From Trichomonas vaginalis G3 (lineage: Eukaryota > Parabasalia > Trichomonadida > Trichomonadidae), in the NCBI RefSeq assembly GCF_026262505.1, contig NC_067208.1, forward strand, positions 18,733,962 to 18,797,961: a DNA stretch of 64,000 bases. Direction: 5' to 3'. The notes under the pieces were generated by a model. That model had not been told where the DNA came from, searched no databases, and saw only the letters and a list, made by a program, of their open reading frames with translations. The position numbers and the translations under genes were made by a program. Shown one piece after another: positions 37,785 through 46,620 of this stretch; the first letter of the stretch is position 1; the number at the start of each line of letters is the position of its first letter.

Positions 37785-38720
37785 ATGTCAACAATCGGCA
37801 CAACAACAATTCAAACAACAGCACCAAACTCGTTAGTCATGAATCCAACATCTATGTTAGTAGAAATGAAAAGCTTCATTCCTTCTTCATATACTTTTGA
37901 AACAGAAATCCAGAAGATAAAGCAAGAACTTTTAACAAGTAATTTAGACTGTAGTGCGAAAGATGAAACAAATGAACAGTATCTTTATGAAATGGAGGAC
38001 CTCATCGACCATTTGCCTAAACTACCTGAAATTCAGCAGCAAAAACTAACTATTCCTGAATTCGACGAAATTGAAGTCAAAGCAACTGACTCAGTAGAAA
38101 TAAAGAAGTTCATACGAAAGGTAAATTATGAATTCCTTGGTTTTCATTGCAACCATAAAGTTATGGACAAAGATTGCGACATGGTATATAAGAACATCTC
38201 TGACATATATAGATCTGGGGAGTTTAAGACATACGACAACTTTGTTTCATTAGCTGCAAAATGTGTATGGCAGATAAGAGATAAAGACAGAAGAGATAAG
38301 GTATGGCATGAACAGATAAAACCAACTGCTTCAGATTTAAAGAAAACCATTGACGCCTTGGTTGTTTTAGCAGGTAAGGTTTCAGAATATAACGCAAAAA
38401 TGAACCCGCAATGTTCTAAATGTAAAGCAGCAATGAGGAAATATAACTACTCCGTCAAAGAGATAGAAAGAATGCGAAACGACTATGCAGACTTAAAGAA
38501 AGAAGCAGAGAAACCCACAGAAAATAAAATGGACATGTTAGCATTTCTGAACAAAAACTATCCAACTGCTGACGATTTCCTTCTATCTGACGTCAAGAAG
38601 AAGTATAAAGAAACTTTCGGCATTGTTAAAACATTCGATGTACTAAAAGAAGAAATAGAAGCTACAAAACTGTTTAGAGTCTCACGAATTCATAACGTTT
38701 ACCATGTGAAACGTTTATAA
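37785..38720 (+). CDS. 311-aa KilA-N-block protein (copy in Polinton 2)
   Basis: The same protein as 9547-10485 with a modest number of substitutions (for example FETEIQKIKQELL against FVTEIQRIKQELL near the start) and the same CSKCKAAMRKYNYSVKEIER segment and RIHNVYHVKRL end. The start is the ATG after TTGTATAAAAGAACAGAA. The leader has changed to AAAGTTAGTTTTATTTTTAT, shared with the next gene (39065), which suggests concerted replacement of leaders within a block. Flanked by palindromes at 37650 and 38729. Confidence 0.75.
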   Translation: MSTIGTTTIQTTAPNSLVMNPTSMLVEMKSFIPSSYTFETEIQKIKQELLTSNLDCSAKDETNEQYLYEMEDLIDHLPKLPEIQQQKLTIPEFDEIEVKATDSVEIKKFIRKVNYEFLGFHCNHKVMDKDCDMVYKNISDIYRSGEFKTYDNFVSLAAKCVWQIRDKDRRDKVWHEQIKPTASDLKKTIDALVVLAGKVSEYNAKMNPQCSKCKAAMRKYNYSVKEIERMRNDYADLKKEAEKPTENKMDMLAFLNKNYPTADDFLLSDVKKKYKETFGIVKTFDVLKEEIEATKLFRVSRIHNVYHVKRL

Positions 38721-38728
38721 AATAACTG

Positions 38729-38774
38729 GGGTAGAAATGAGGGTAGATATCGGGTTAGATCTAACCATCTACCC
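38729..38774. repeat. Palindromic AGATCT repeat, copy 8
   Basis: GGGTAGAAATGAGGGTAGAT, ATCGGGTTAGATCTAACC, ATCTACCC. Equivalent to 10493-10526. Confidence 0.85.
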
Positions 38775-38906
38775 TAAAATATATTTTTATTGAATTCAGC
38801 AACAAAATTCTGAGTAAAATAATTTTTAGGGCATGTGTCAAACCGTTGAGTTTTCACAAAATTTAAAAAATAACGTTTACCATGTGAAACGTTTATAAAA
38901 TAACTG

Positions 38907-38952
38907 GGGTAGAAATGAGGGTAGATATCGGGTTAGATCTAACCATCTACCC
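38907..38952. repeat. Palindromic AGATCT repeat, copy 9
   Basis: Identical by eye to the copy at 38729-38774 and part of the 178-bp-spaced duplication. Confidence 0.85.
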
Positions 38953-39064
38953 TAAAATATATTTTTATTGAATTCAGCACAAAAATCATGAATTTCCTTA
39001 AGATAGAAAAAATAAAGTTAGTTTTATTTTTATTTATTTTTTTATTTTGTATGTAAAGACAGTA

Positions 39065-39892
39065 ATGTCAACAACAGAGAACACAACAACAGTTATAGTC
39101 CATGAAGCTATAAATGAAGAATACGAGTACATACAGTTTAACAAACAACTCCGTCTCATTCGTTCAGTCAAAGACGATATGTACCAAATGCAAAGTATTT
39201 TGAATGCTCTTCGTTCTACAAAGCAAGCATATCATTGGTTTGAAAACCAACAGACAAAAGAACTTTTAGAAGAATTTCCTCATATGATTGCTTCCCTCGG
39301 AAAACCGAGAGAAGAGATTCCGTATGAAAATCGCAAGAATTTGGCTCCTGGTTTGAAAGGATATTATGTTCATAGACTTTTAGTAAATGCTGTAGCAATG
39401 TGGGCTTCACCTCGTTATGATTGTTATATTTTCATGATGTTAGATGAACTATATAAAGCAGAACGTGAAGAGATGGAAAAGAAACTTCAAGCAAAAGATG
39501 AAGTCATTGAAGCAAAAGACAAAAGCATTCAGAAAAGAATACCACGTTCGGTACCAAAAGGAAAGGAAAAGAACTATAAGTATATGATTTATACTGAAGA
39601 GTTGGAAAATGAAGAAGATAAAGATATGGTTATGTTGCATTTAGTCAGAAGAAACAACAAGAGCTTTTACGACCTTGCTAAGATTTACAAATCTGACAGA
39701 AATTGGTTCTATCGCGAAAACTTACCGATTTCAATGACCCCAAATGAAGATGTGAAACAAATAGTTCAAGATACGTTACCTCAAACACACTATGATATGA
39801 AAGGTTGTACAATACTTACCTTCAAAGAAGACTTACCGCTACTGAAAGAAAAAATAACAGAGTATTTTGACAACTTCAAACAAGTAGGGTAG
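39065..39892 (+). CDS. KilA-N + DUF3627 protein (copy in Polinton 2)
   Basis: Nearly the same protein as 11335-12162: KilA-N half with AYHWFENQQTKELLEEF and VAMWASPRYDCYIFMMLDEL, coiled linker KLQAKDEVIEAKDKSIQ, and DUF3627-like C-terminal half. Differences cluster near the end (DMKGCTILTFKEDLPLLKEK; last residues NFKQVG). The C-terminal codons run into GGGTAGATG (39887-39895), the first arm of the palindromic repeat. The boundary of near-identity with element 1 thus falls at a partial palindrome. Start chosen at the ATG after TATGTAAAGACAGTA. Likely DNA-binding regulator. Confidence 0.85.
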   Translation: MSTTENTTTVIVHEAINEEYEYIQFNKQLRLIRSVKDDMYQMQSILNALRSTKQAYHWFENQQTKELLEEFPHMIASLGKPREEIPYENRKNLAPGLKGYYVHRLLVNAVAMWASPRYDCYIFMMLDELYKAEREEMEKKLQAKDEVIEAKDKSIQKRIPRSVPKGKEKNYKYMIYTEELENEEDKDMVMLHLVRRNNKSFYDLAKIYKSDRNWFYRENLPISMTPNEDVKQIVQDTLPQTHYDMKGCTILTFKEDLPLLKEKITEYFDNFKQVG

Positions 39893-39895
39893 ATG
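39887..39895 (+). repeat. Half palindrome at right edge of the KilA-N block
   Basis: GGGTAGATG equals the left arm of copies at 8989 and 37650. Homology with element 1 ends here. Short, so it could be chance. Confidence 0.4.
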
Positions 39896-39907
39896 AACCA
39901 TTTAGTT

Positions 39908-40780
39908 TTATTGACTTTTTACAATTTGAACTTTGTTTGCGTAGATATGAATTCTGAAAGAAGTATGAGGGTCTTGTATGACTTTATACTTCTCCCATAG
40001 TTCATGTCTGTCAAACTTACCTGCCATGGACTCTTTCATAAGTTCCATGAAATCGTCTTCGGACAATCCGGGGAAAAGTATAATGTCAGTAAGTATTCTC
40101 TTTACATCCTTACTTAAACTCTTTGCTGTCTGTACACAAATGACAACTGAGATGTTAAAGTGTCTGAGCTTCTTAAGAATTCGACACATATCTTGTTCTC
40201 TGTTCTTTAACAAAGGATGAGAGGCGAAATCATCTAAAATAAGAAGACATCTATGAGGGTAAGTTTTCCAATCGTACGATTGCAATTTCTTCGAAATGTA
40301 TTCTATCTCTTTCTGTTTGTTTCGGAAGTGTTTCTTCTCTAATATTCTCTGCATTTCCTCATTTGGGTCTTTAAACTTAGAATTTATATACTCATTTATA
40401 GCATTATACTTCAAAACTCTTCTTTGGTACTTCTTTATCCAATCTAACAACTCAGTATCCTTTATACATACTAACTTAGACTTCTTTATAATATCTTTGA
40501 ACGAATTGACGGTTTGGTCAAATTGACCAGAAGTCGAACAAATAACAACTAACTCATAGAATGGGTTCTTCTCATCTAGTTCTTGTTGTTGTGCAGCCAT
40601 TTTAAGATAAGTGAAAGTCTTACCCGACCCAGGTGGTGCAATTAGACCTGTTATACCATTCTGAGCAAATAAGAACTTGTCATGTATAGGCTTTATCTGA
40701 GCATTTTCTAACTTCCTCTTGTTCTTATTTAAAACATTCTCAAATTTTTTGTCAATGTCAGCAAACTTTTTTTCTAACAT
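39908..40780 (-). CDS. FtsK/HerA-type genome-packaging ATPase (Polinton 2)
   Basis: A whole open gene of ~290 aa taking the ATG at 40780 (MLEKKFADIDKKFENVLNK); longer in-frame extensions overlap the divergent gene. Walker A is APPGSGKT in GITGLIAPPGSGKTFTYL. A following strand has ELVVICSTSGQ. Walker B is CLLILDDFASH, with a sensor-like helix LKKLRHFNISVVICVQT. This is the same order as in element 1 (1823-2710). It drives DNA into the capsid in this virus-like family. The divergent gene at 40817 shares the 36-bp leader region. Confidence 0.85.
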   Translation of the reverse strand: MLEKKFADIDKKFENVLNKNKRKLENAQIKPIHDKFLFAQNGITGLIAPPGSGKTFTYLKMAAQQQELDEKNPFYELVVICSTSGQFDQTVNSFKDIIKKSKLVCIKDTELLDWIKKYQRRVLKYNAINEYINSKFKDPNEEMQRILEKKHFRNKQKEIEYISKKLQSYDWKTYPHRCLLILDDFASHPLLKNREQDMCRILKKLRHFNISVVICVQTAKSLSKDVKRILTDIILFPGLSEDDFMELMKESMAGKFDRHELWEKYKVIQDPHTSFRIHIYANKVQIVKSQ

Positions 40781-40816
40781 ATTTTTAGAAAAATTAAAAT
40801 TTTTATCTTTTAGAAA
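40781..40816. promoter_or_regulatory. 36-bp bidirectional promoter region
   Basis: ATTTTTAGAAAAATTAAAAT then TTTTATCTTTTAGAAA. The motif TTTTTA...AGAAA is present in both orientations between start codons at 40780 (minus) and 40817 (plus). Confidence 0.5.
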
Positions 40817-41269
40817 ATGTCTAGCGATTTCGCTATCTATATTCGAGACAAACTTTTTGACAGCAAAACATCTGTCGACCATAAAATCTTACATAGTGTA
40901 AACAAGAAAGGTGAATTTGTTCTAAAGTTCTGTTTCTGGGAATATGACAAGAACCATAAAACATTACAAAGAGCAGTCTTAAAATTTGTCAATGACAGAC
41001 TTGTTGACAGAGATGACGCCGATTGGAAAGATGAAGTCCAACAAAAGTTCTTAGAATGCAAAGAAGACACATGCGCTGTTCTTGAAGATGAAATAGAAAA
41101 CAGAATAGATGAGCTATTAAAGGACAAAGAACTTTTACATAAATATAGTTGCGCCAAATTTGACATAACTCCACCAGAAAAGAAGAAGAGAGAAAAGAAA
41201 GAAAAGAAAGTAGAAGAAGAGAAGAAAGAACCTGAACCAGTTCCAGAGAAAAAGAAATTTGACATGTAA
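40817..41269 (+). CDS. Unknown 150-aa protein with charged tail (Polinton 2)
   Basis: An open gene, MSSDFAIYIRDKLFDSKTSV at the start. The N-terminal ~110 residues are alpha/beta with KNHKTLQRAVLKFVNDRLVD and acidic helices. The last ~40 residues are Lys/Glu/Pro-rich (PEKKKREKKEKKVEEEKKEP). No family recognised; the position next to the ATPase and replication genes suggests an accessory role. Confidence 0.55.
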   Translation: MSSDFAIYIRDKLFDSKTSVDHKILHSVNKKGEFVLKFCFWEYDKNHKTLQRAVLKFVNDRLVDRDDADWKDEVQQKFLECKEDTCAVLEDEIENRIDELLKDKELLHKYSCAKFDITPPEKKKREKKEKKVEEEKKEPEPVPEKKKFDM

Positions 41270-41285
41270 AAATAAAATTTTATTT

Positions 41286-41704
41286 TTAGAACATTTCTGG
41301 GTCAATGTCAATGTTCTCTTCCTCTTTAGGAGTAAACACTGGCTTAGACTCTAAAATCTTTTTACCCAATTTACCTTGAACTTCTACAACTTTAGACTCA
41401 TAATATTCATAGTCGTCTGTCTTCTTTGGTTATAAGGTATAACAAGTTTGTATGCTTTGCCTTCTTTAAGGTTTGAGAACCTTCTGTCAAAACTTTCTTT
41501 GACTGTTAACAAACCTTCTATGTCTAAGTCTTCAAATTTCGCACCATTTTTAGTCACAATAGCAAACTTAACTGGTTCGATGTTCCAAACTTTGCTGAAT
41601 GAAGACTTTTCAAAATGGTAGAAGTAAACATTCAAATATGTGAATGGGTCTAGTTCTTCTTTAAGTCCTGACATGTACTTGTTTACTGAGATGAATTTCG
41701 TCAT
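41286..41704 (-). pseudogene. Small replication-region protein (Polinton 2)
   Basis: The N-terminal ~100 residues (start MTKFISVNKYMSGLKEELDP; then FAIVTKNGAKFEDLDIEGLL and KAYKLVIPYNQRR) are beta-rich, with a pattern that could form an OB-like fold; the end is acidic. It may be a single-stranded-DNA-binding or processivity accessory protein, because it lies directly beside the helicase. This is an inference without motif support. Leader TATTTTTTATCCGATAGAAA. Broken. Confidence 0.4.
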
Positions 41705-41740
41705 CTTTTCTATCGGATAAAAAATATTTTTTTTTAAAAT

Positions 41741-42975
41741 TTACTCAGAAAAAATTTTCTTTGTATATACACCATTCTGAACATCTAAAAGACTTTTGAC
41801 ATTTGCCAAGAATGTACGTTTAGAAGCTGCCATATAACCATATTCTTGACAATATTGTTTATACGAATCGTACAATGACCTTTCATCTAATGACACAAAG
41901 TCAGTTTCATCTATGAACAGTTCATATACACTCTTGTTTGCTTCTAACAATGTTTGTCTCTCTTCGGTATGTGGAATTTGTCTTGGATTGAACTTAGAAA
42001 TATCTAATGTCATGAAATATGAGAACAAGTGGTTGTAAAAGTCAGATGTCAAAGTTTCTGCTAAGTCGTCAAAATATTCTGTATCTTGCATATGAGAATC
42101 TGACGTTTCTGACAACTACATATCTTCTGTCAGAACTTTCTAACTTCATCGGAACAGCATTGTTTGAAACCATAATGAAGTTTGCAACATTTTCACAAAC
42201 TCTTTGGTCTTTATACTTTCTTTCAACAACTCCAACTTTGTCTGTTATAAGACTCTTCAAAGCATCTGAGTTCAAAACTTTTGTTGTATCTATACTTTGA
42301 AGTTCATTGCAAACTATAAGTTTCATATTCTCTATTGAGGAGTTAAACTTGCCACAGATGTTTTCTAAGTTTGTCATATTCGGATTCGAATAACCTTCTA
42401 ACAGTTTGCACAAAATATCTGTAAAGAAAGTATTCTTACCAGTTCCTTGTTTTCCAATTATAATGAGAGCAGTTTCATTTTTAGCACTTGGATGTTGTAG
42501 ATGTTTGCAAACCAACATAAGATATACTCATAAACCTTTTCGTTTCCATTGCATATAATTTCTTTGACATGGTCTAACCAAGCTTCTATAATATTTTCTT
42601 TCCATTCTACTTGTTCATATTTATATCCAGTGAAGATAGAATAGAAGTTTGGAGAAGGTGTTATGAACTTTATACCACGAACTGAAAAATCTTCTAACTT
42701 TGACAATAAGATATCCCAAGCATCTAACATCTTCATTCCAACTTGTACAACTTTTATTTTCTTAAGTTTCTGTCTACATTCTTGTTCTGAAATATTGTTG
42801 CTCTTGGTTTGTTAAAGACAACATCCCATTCTTTCATGACATAACATTCTGGGGCAGAGTCAACATAAATGACTAAACGTTTCAAATTCTCGACTGCTTT
42901 GTTATAGTCTCTAAATGGACACATATTTCTGAATGCTTGGAAGTCATAAAAATCTGAAACATCTATTCTGTACAT
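41741..42975 (-). pseudogene. Superfamily 3 helicase, D5-like (Polinton 2)
   Basis: The central part shows the SF3 set: Walker A GKQGTGKNTF, Walker B-like MKLIVCNELQS, motif C FIMVSNNAVP, then DRRYVVV. SF3 helicases of the D5/primase-helicase type unwind DNA in NCLDVs, virophages and some Polinton-like viruses. Upstream, a ~70-residue N-terminal piece and a linker (WKENIIEAWLDHVKEIICNG) resemble the D5_N region; downstream is a helical C-terminal piece. No primase motif is seen. Element 1 has no recognisable counterpart. Leader TTTTATTTTTATAAAA before the ATG at 42975. Broken. Confidence 0.8.
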
Positions 42976-43004
42976 TTTTATAAAAATAAAAAAATATTAT
43001 TTTT

Positions 43005-43740
43005 TTATTCTTGACTTTGTTGTTGCATTTGTTGTTCTTGAGCTATTTGTTGTTGAAGTTGTTCTTGTAATACAATACTTTCACAGTTGCATCTTCCAAT
43101 TCGAAACTTTCTGCCGTCATTGACAAATACATAGGACATAAAAGTTTTACAGGAACAAAGTTTGCGTCAACTAATGTCAACGTTATACTTGCCAAAAGTG
43201 TTTGAGTTCACTAAGGTTGAAAATTCTGCATTCGAATGAACAATAGGCAAACCAGCAGAGAAAGTATTGTTTATACGCATAAGTATCTTTTGGTCATAAT
43301 AGTTTCTGTCGACATTCAAATAACACTTTGAACCTAAGTTTGAAACAATATATAGATTGGTGTGCTTAATGTCAATGGAATAGACATTCCTTGTATGACA
43401 CCTTTTCCTGTTATAGGAAACTGTTGGTAGTAAAAACCAGAAATAAGTTTTGTATTATAGCTCATATCGTTTATAGTAAACTCAGTCGGACATCCAAACA
43501 TAATGAAACCTGCTCTAGTTGCAGCACATGTTACACCCGTACTTAAAGTATTAAATAAGTCAACAAAACCTGTTGGTGGTATATCTGAGTAAGTATCTTC
43601 AAAGGAGTATTTTTTACCATTCACAACAATAAAGTCTTCTGGTGTCAAAAGAGCAAAACAGGCTTTAGTCGTCATTGTGTTTAAGGTTAGTTTACAATAT
43701 CGTCCTTGAGGACTTTGTAAGTTTGTTGTTATAGAATTAT
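43005..43740 (-). pseudogene. Penton/minor-capsid-like protein (Polinton 2)
   Basis: It has the same layout as 4013-4777 in element 1: an N-terminal strand region, FIVVNGKKYSF (compare MEIEIDGKKHEIRF), a segment INDMSYNTKLISGFYYQQFP (compare MSHRVQLLLGAYHMTFP) and a short final beta region. It ends in a Gln-rich tail not seen in element 1. The exact start is uncertain. Penton assignment is an inference. Broken. Confidence 0.5.
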
Positions 43741-43759
43741 ATGACTCGGGTTTTTAGTC

Positions 43760-44373
43760 GTAATAGTATAACCATTATGTCTTCTGCCATTTACTTAGCA
43801 AATAAACTTTAATGAAATGTTGTGGTCGTCAAATATTTTTATAACGTCTGGGAAACTATATTTTAAGTTCAACGTTTCACCTCCTTTCATAACGTATATC
43901 TTGTCAATGGCATTATATGAAACACCACAGCAACTAATGTCGGGTTCTATTTCTTTTGATGTTTATATCGTCTGCCTCTGTCAAAAGTTTCAATAGTTCT
44001 TTCAAAACTTCATGAGGTGCAATGACATATGAGTTCACTTTACAGGGTTGTGTTCGACCAAGTTTAACATTATACTTAAAGCTTGACAAATCTTCTCCTG
44101 AGTTTGAAGTTTGTCTTTCAGTTGTTGGTAGTCGTTTCGAATATCTGCAACAGAACTTAAGTCTCTGCTAACTTCAGGATATGTTGGTTCTTTTACAGGA
44201 ACAATTGTTATACCATCTTCGTCTTCGTATGGTTTCCCCACTTCAACATCTCTGTCTTTGACATTGACAACAACACTTTGACTGTTTGTTTGAGTTGGTG
44301 AATTTAACTTCACATCTGCCACCGCCATTAAACCTTTTGAAACACTTATGCTTCTATTTTTCGGAAATGACAT
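43760..44373 (-). pseudogene. Conserved Polinton protein, counterpart of 3134-3748 (Polinton 2)
   Basis: Starts at 44373 with MSFPKNRSISVSKGLMAVAD; the middle is Thr/Val/Asp-rich with PEVSRDLSSVADIRNDYQQL and a coiled helix. The far end carries a double-cysteine motif and beta-strands like 3134-3748. Start codon 18 bp from the divergent gene at 44392. Broken. End approximate. Confidence 0.5.
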
Positions 44374-44391
44374 TTTACTTAGAATAAAAAG
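44374..44391. promoter_or_regulatory. 18-bp bidirectional promoter region
   Basis: TTTACTTAGAATAAAAAG separates start codons at 44373 (minus) and 44392 (plus). The T-run/TTCTAAGTAAA pattern faces the minus gene and AGAATAAAAAG the plus gene. Confidence 0.6.
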
Positions 44392-44811
44392 ATGGACGTA
44401 TTCGGATATCTTATTGAATTGAAGCAAAACAAGTTTTATACTCACAAACAATACAAATACATTGACAGAATAGTTCTTTACACAAACAATGGAAAATGTT
44501 ATAGAATAGCAATATTTGCTGAACCAAAACATTTTCATAAAGCAAAGAAAGTTGGTATAACTGAGATGGTGAAAGTTCTTGAAGCAGACAAAAATATAAC
44601 TTCAAAACTGACCGATATTACTAAAGAAAAGTTTATAATACAATATTATGTCAAAACTGGCGTACTGTCAATATTTGACGGAGAGAAGTCAGTTCAAGAA
44701 CAACTTACTGACCTGCTGCCAAAATCTGCTCGATGGAAGCTGTCGTTATGCCAATCTGAGGAGCCCCAGCAGGTTTTATCGAACGAATCTTCAAAAGAGC
44801 ATCTTCCGTGA
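44392..44811 (+). CDS. Unknown 139-aa protein (Polinton 2)
   Basis: Begins MDVFGYLIELKQNKFYTHKQ. The first ~100 residues are alpha/beta (YKYIDRIVLYTNNGKCYRIA, then MVKVLEADKNITSKLTDITK). The final part overlaps the 3' end of the major capsid gene on the other strand by about 100 bp and looks less protein-like, so the natural end may be earlier. No family recognised. Confidence 0.5.
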   Translation: MDVFGYLIELKQNKFYTHKQYKYIDRIVLYTNNGKCYRIAIFAEPKHFHKAKKVGITEMVKVLEADKNITSKLTDITKEKFIIQYYVKTGVLSIFDGEKSVQEQLTDLLPKSARWKLSLCQSEEPQQVLSNESSKEHLP

Positions 44812-46305
44812 AAAGTGCTATTGGTTTTGTAAACTTCTTTGCTCTCAATTCATCTGGACCGTCTCTGTCACCAGTATATTGTTTTGTACAGTACCAAAGT
44901 TGAAATACCACCCATAAAGTCTTCTGAGTCAGCAAATGGAATGCCAAGCCAAAAGTTTGAACGGTCTCCATTTGTATATTGAGTTTTTTGACCTCCTGTA
45001 TGAGTCCATACTTTCACATATGGCATAATAGAACTTTGCATTTCAGGGTTAATGGTTGTTGTGAAGTTGTTGTTAAAGTTCATAGCATCTAATGTCAAGT
45101 TGTATGACCTCATATCCTCAACTGTAGAATATTCTTCTCTTGGATAATATTTGCCATCTATGTTTATATGATATTTAATACCAGGGTTGTAGAAGCAAGA
45201 ATAGTCATTTATAGTTCGTCTGAACAGTACAAACATAGTAGCTGCATGTTTCATTGCAGTTGTTAAAGCAATATCTGTTCTTGCACCTGCGGCTCCTGGA
45301 TTTTGGTTTCCAACTTCACCTGCAAAGTCTTTGACAGATATTTGGTGTATAGGGAACATAAGTGGAACTGCAATATATTTGGCAGCTAAAGCATTTGAAA
45401 TATCTGGTCCAACATATAAACGGCAAGTCTGCTTTCTATTCTCTTGCATTCAAACTGTTCGCATGTGAACTTAACTGGGTCCCAAGCATCTCCGGCAGCA
45501 TTGAAATAATAGTTTACTTCAGTGTTGAGGTTTGAGAAACCAAAGTCTAAGTCAACTTTGTCTTTGAAAAGTCACAGAACTTGGCTCCACCAGTCCAGCT
45601 ACAGTAATGCTGAATGGGTCTTGTGTTGGTGCAATGACTAAGTTATTTTTGCTTGGAGTAAGTTCGATAGAAATTTTTCCTGCCCAGTTTGGCAAGTATC
45701 TTAAAAACCTGAAGATGAGGAAAGATGACAAAGAACTCTAAGTTTCAGTTTTACTTTTGGTTACTGCTGCTGCAGTTTGTCCAGAAAGGTTAACATAAAC
45801 TCCTGGAACGTTAGGGTCAAGTCTTCTTATTTTCTCAATAGTTGCATACTGGTCTGTTTGTTCTCTAGCTTGTGGTTGTACTGAGTTTCTCAAAGCGAAC
45901 CATTCATAGTTTGCCATGTTACTGTTTGAACTAAGTCAGAGTTAGAATATATCTTATATCCATGAAACTTCTGGAGCATATTGGTATCCGACATAGAAAA
46001 TTCCATTGCAACCTTTCTTGTCAGACAACTTGGCAGAAGGTTTTATTTCAATGTCTTTTTCCACGTATAAGAATGAGTTGTCAATAGAAATAATATTGAA
46101 ACCTGTTCGCAAAGCAATATCTACTGTTGTTGAAGAACCTTCTCCAAATCACCTACGTTTCCATAAGAAACAGCAGTTGTATATTCGTAAGTTCCAGGAA
46201 CTATTTCTGACCTTCTAATGCATTGTCGCATTCGTTATACCATTCGGAAACATTTCCGTTCATGGCATCCAAAACTGTTGGCGTTATATTCTGAGCGGCG
46301 TACAT
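44705..46305 (-). pseudogene. Major capsid protein, double jelly-roll type (Polinton 2)
   Basis: The region length (~530 codons) fits Polinton MCPs. The best-preserved part has YIAVPLMFPIHQISVKDFAG, MKHAATMFVLFRRTINDYSC, FYNPGIKYHINIDGKYYPRE and MRSYNLTLDAMNFNNNFTT, matching the second-barrel pattern of the element 1 MCP. The C-terminal piece resembles NFWLGIPFADSEDFMGG-like capsid ends. The gene begins MYAAQNITPTVLDAMNG. Broken, with several breaks. Confidence 0.75.
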
Positions 46306-46337
46306 TTCATATGGGTAAAAATATAGAATAGTTGGAT

Positions 46338-46603
46338 TTATGTATCATAATAGAACCCACTCGGACCAAGCTTTACTTTCTTCCTGACTGAGTTTTTAAC
46401 TCTTCTTTTTCCTTCATTGCCACTACTTTCACTAGATGAAGTTACTTCTTCACTACTTTCACTTTGTTCTACTCTTCTCTTCTTTTTGGTGTCGCTTTTG
46501 GTAACTTGCCCTCTGCTTCAAGTTGTTGCATCTTTGCCTCATGTTCACCTAGTATGTTGTAAATTTCCCATGTCCTTTTTGCCTTTGGGCTCTGGTCGCC
46601 CAT
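46338..46603 (-). pseudogene. Small charged protein upstream of capsid gene (Polinton 2)
   Basis: Begins MGDQSPKAKRTWEIYNILGE with a helix containing HEAKMQQLEAEGKLPKA, followed by a Ser/Glu-rich and then Lys/Arg-rich tail. Comparable in position to the charged helical protein 17513-17773 in element 1, so perhaps a scaffold or core protein. Broken. Confidence 0.35.
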
Positions 46604-46620
46604 CTCAGGTAACCTATATC

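Larger units (their letters stand above)
38692..38980 (+). repeat. Duplicated gene-end plus palindrome, 178 bp apart
   Basis: About 110 bp (38692-38802), comprising the last codons of the 311-aa gene (AACGTTTACCATGTGAAACG) and the whole palindrome, is repeated at 38870-38980. The stretch between reads AATAATTTTTAGGGCATGTG and CAAACCGTTGAGTTTTCAC. In element 1 this place holds the KilA-N/T5orf172 cassette instead, so the duplication may be a scar of cassette gain or loss. Confidence 0.8.
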
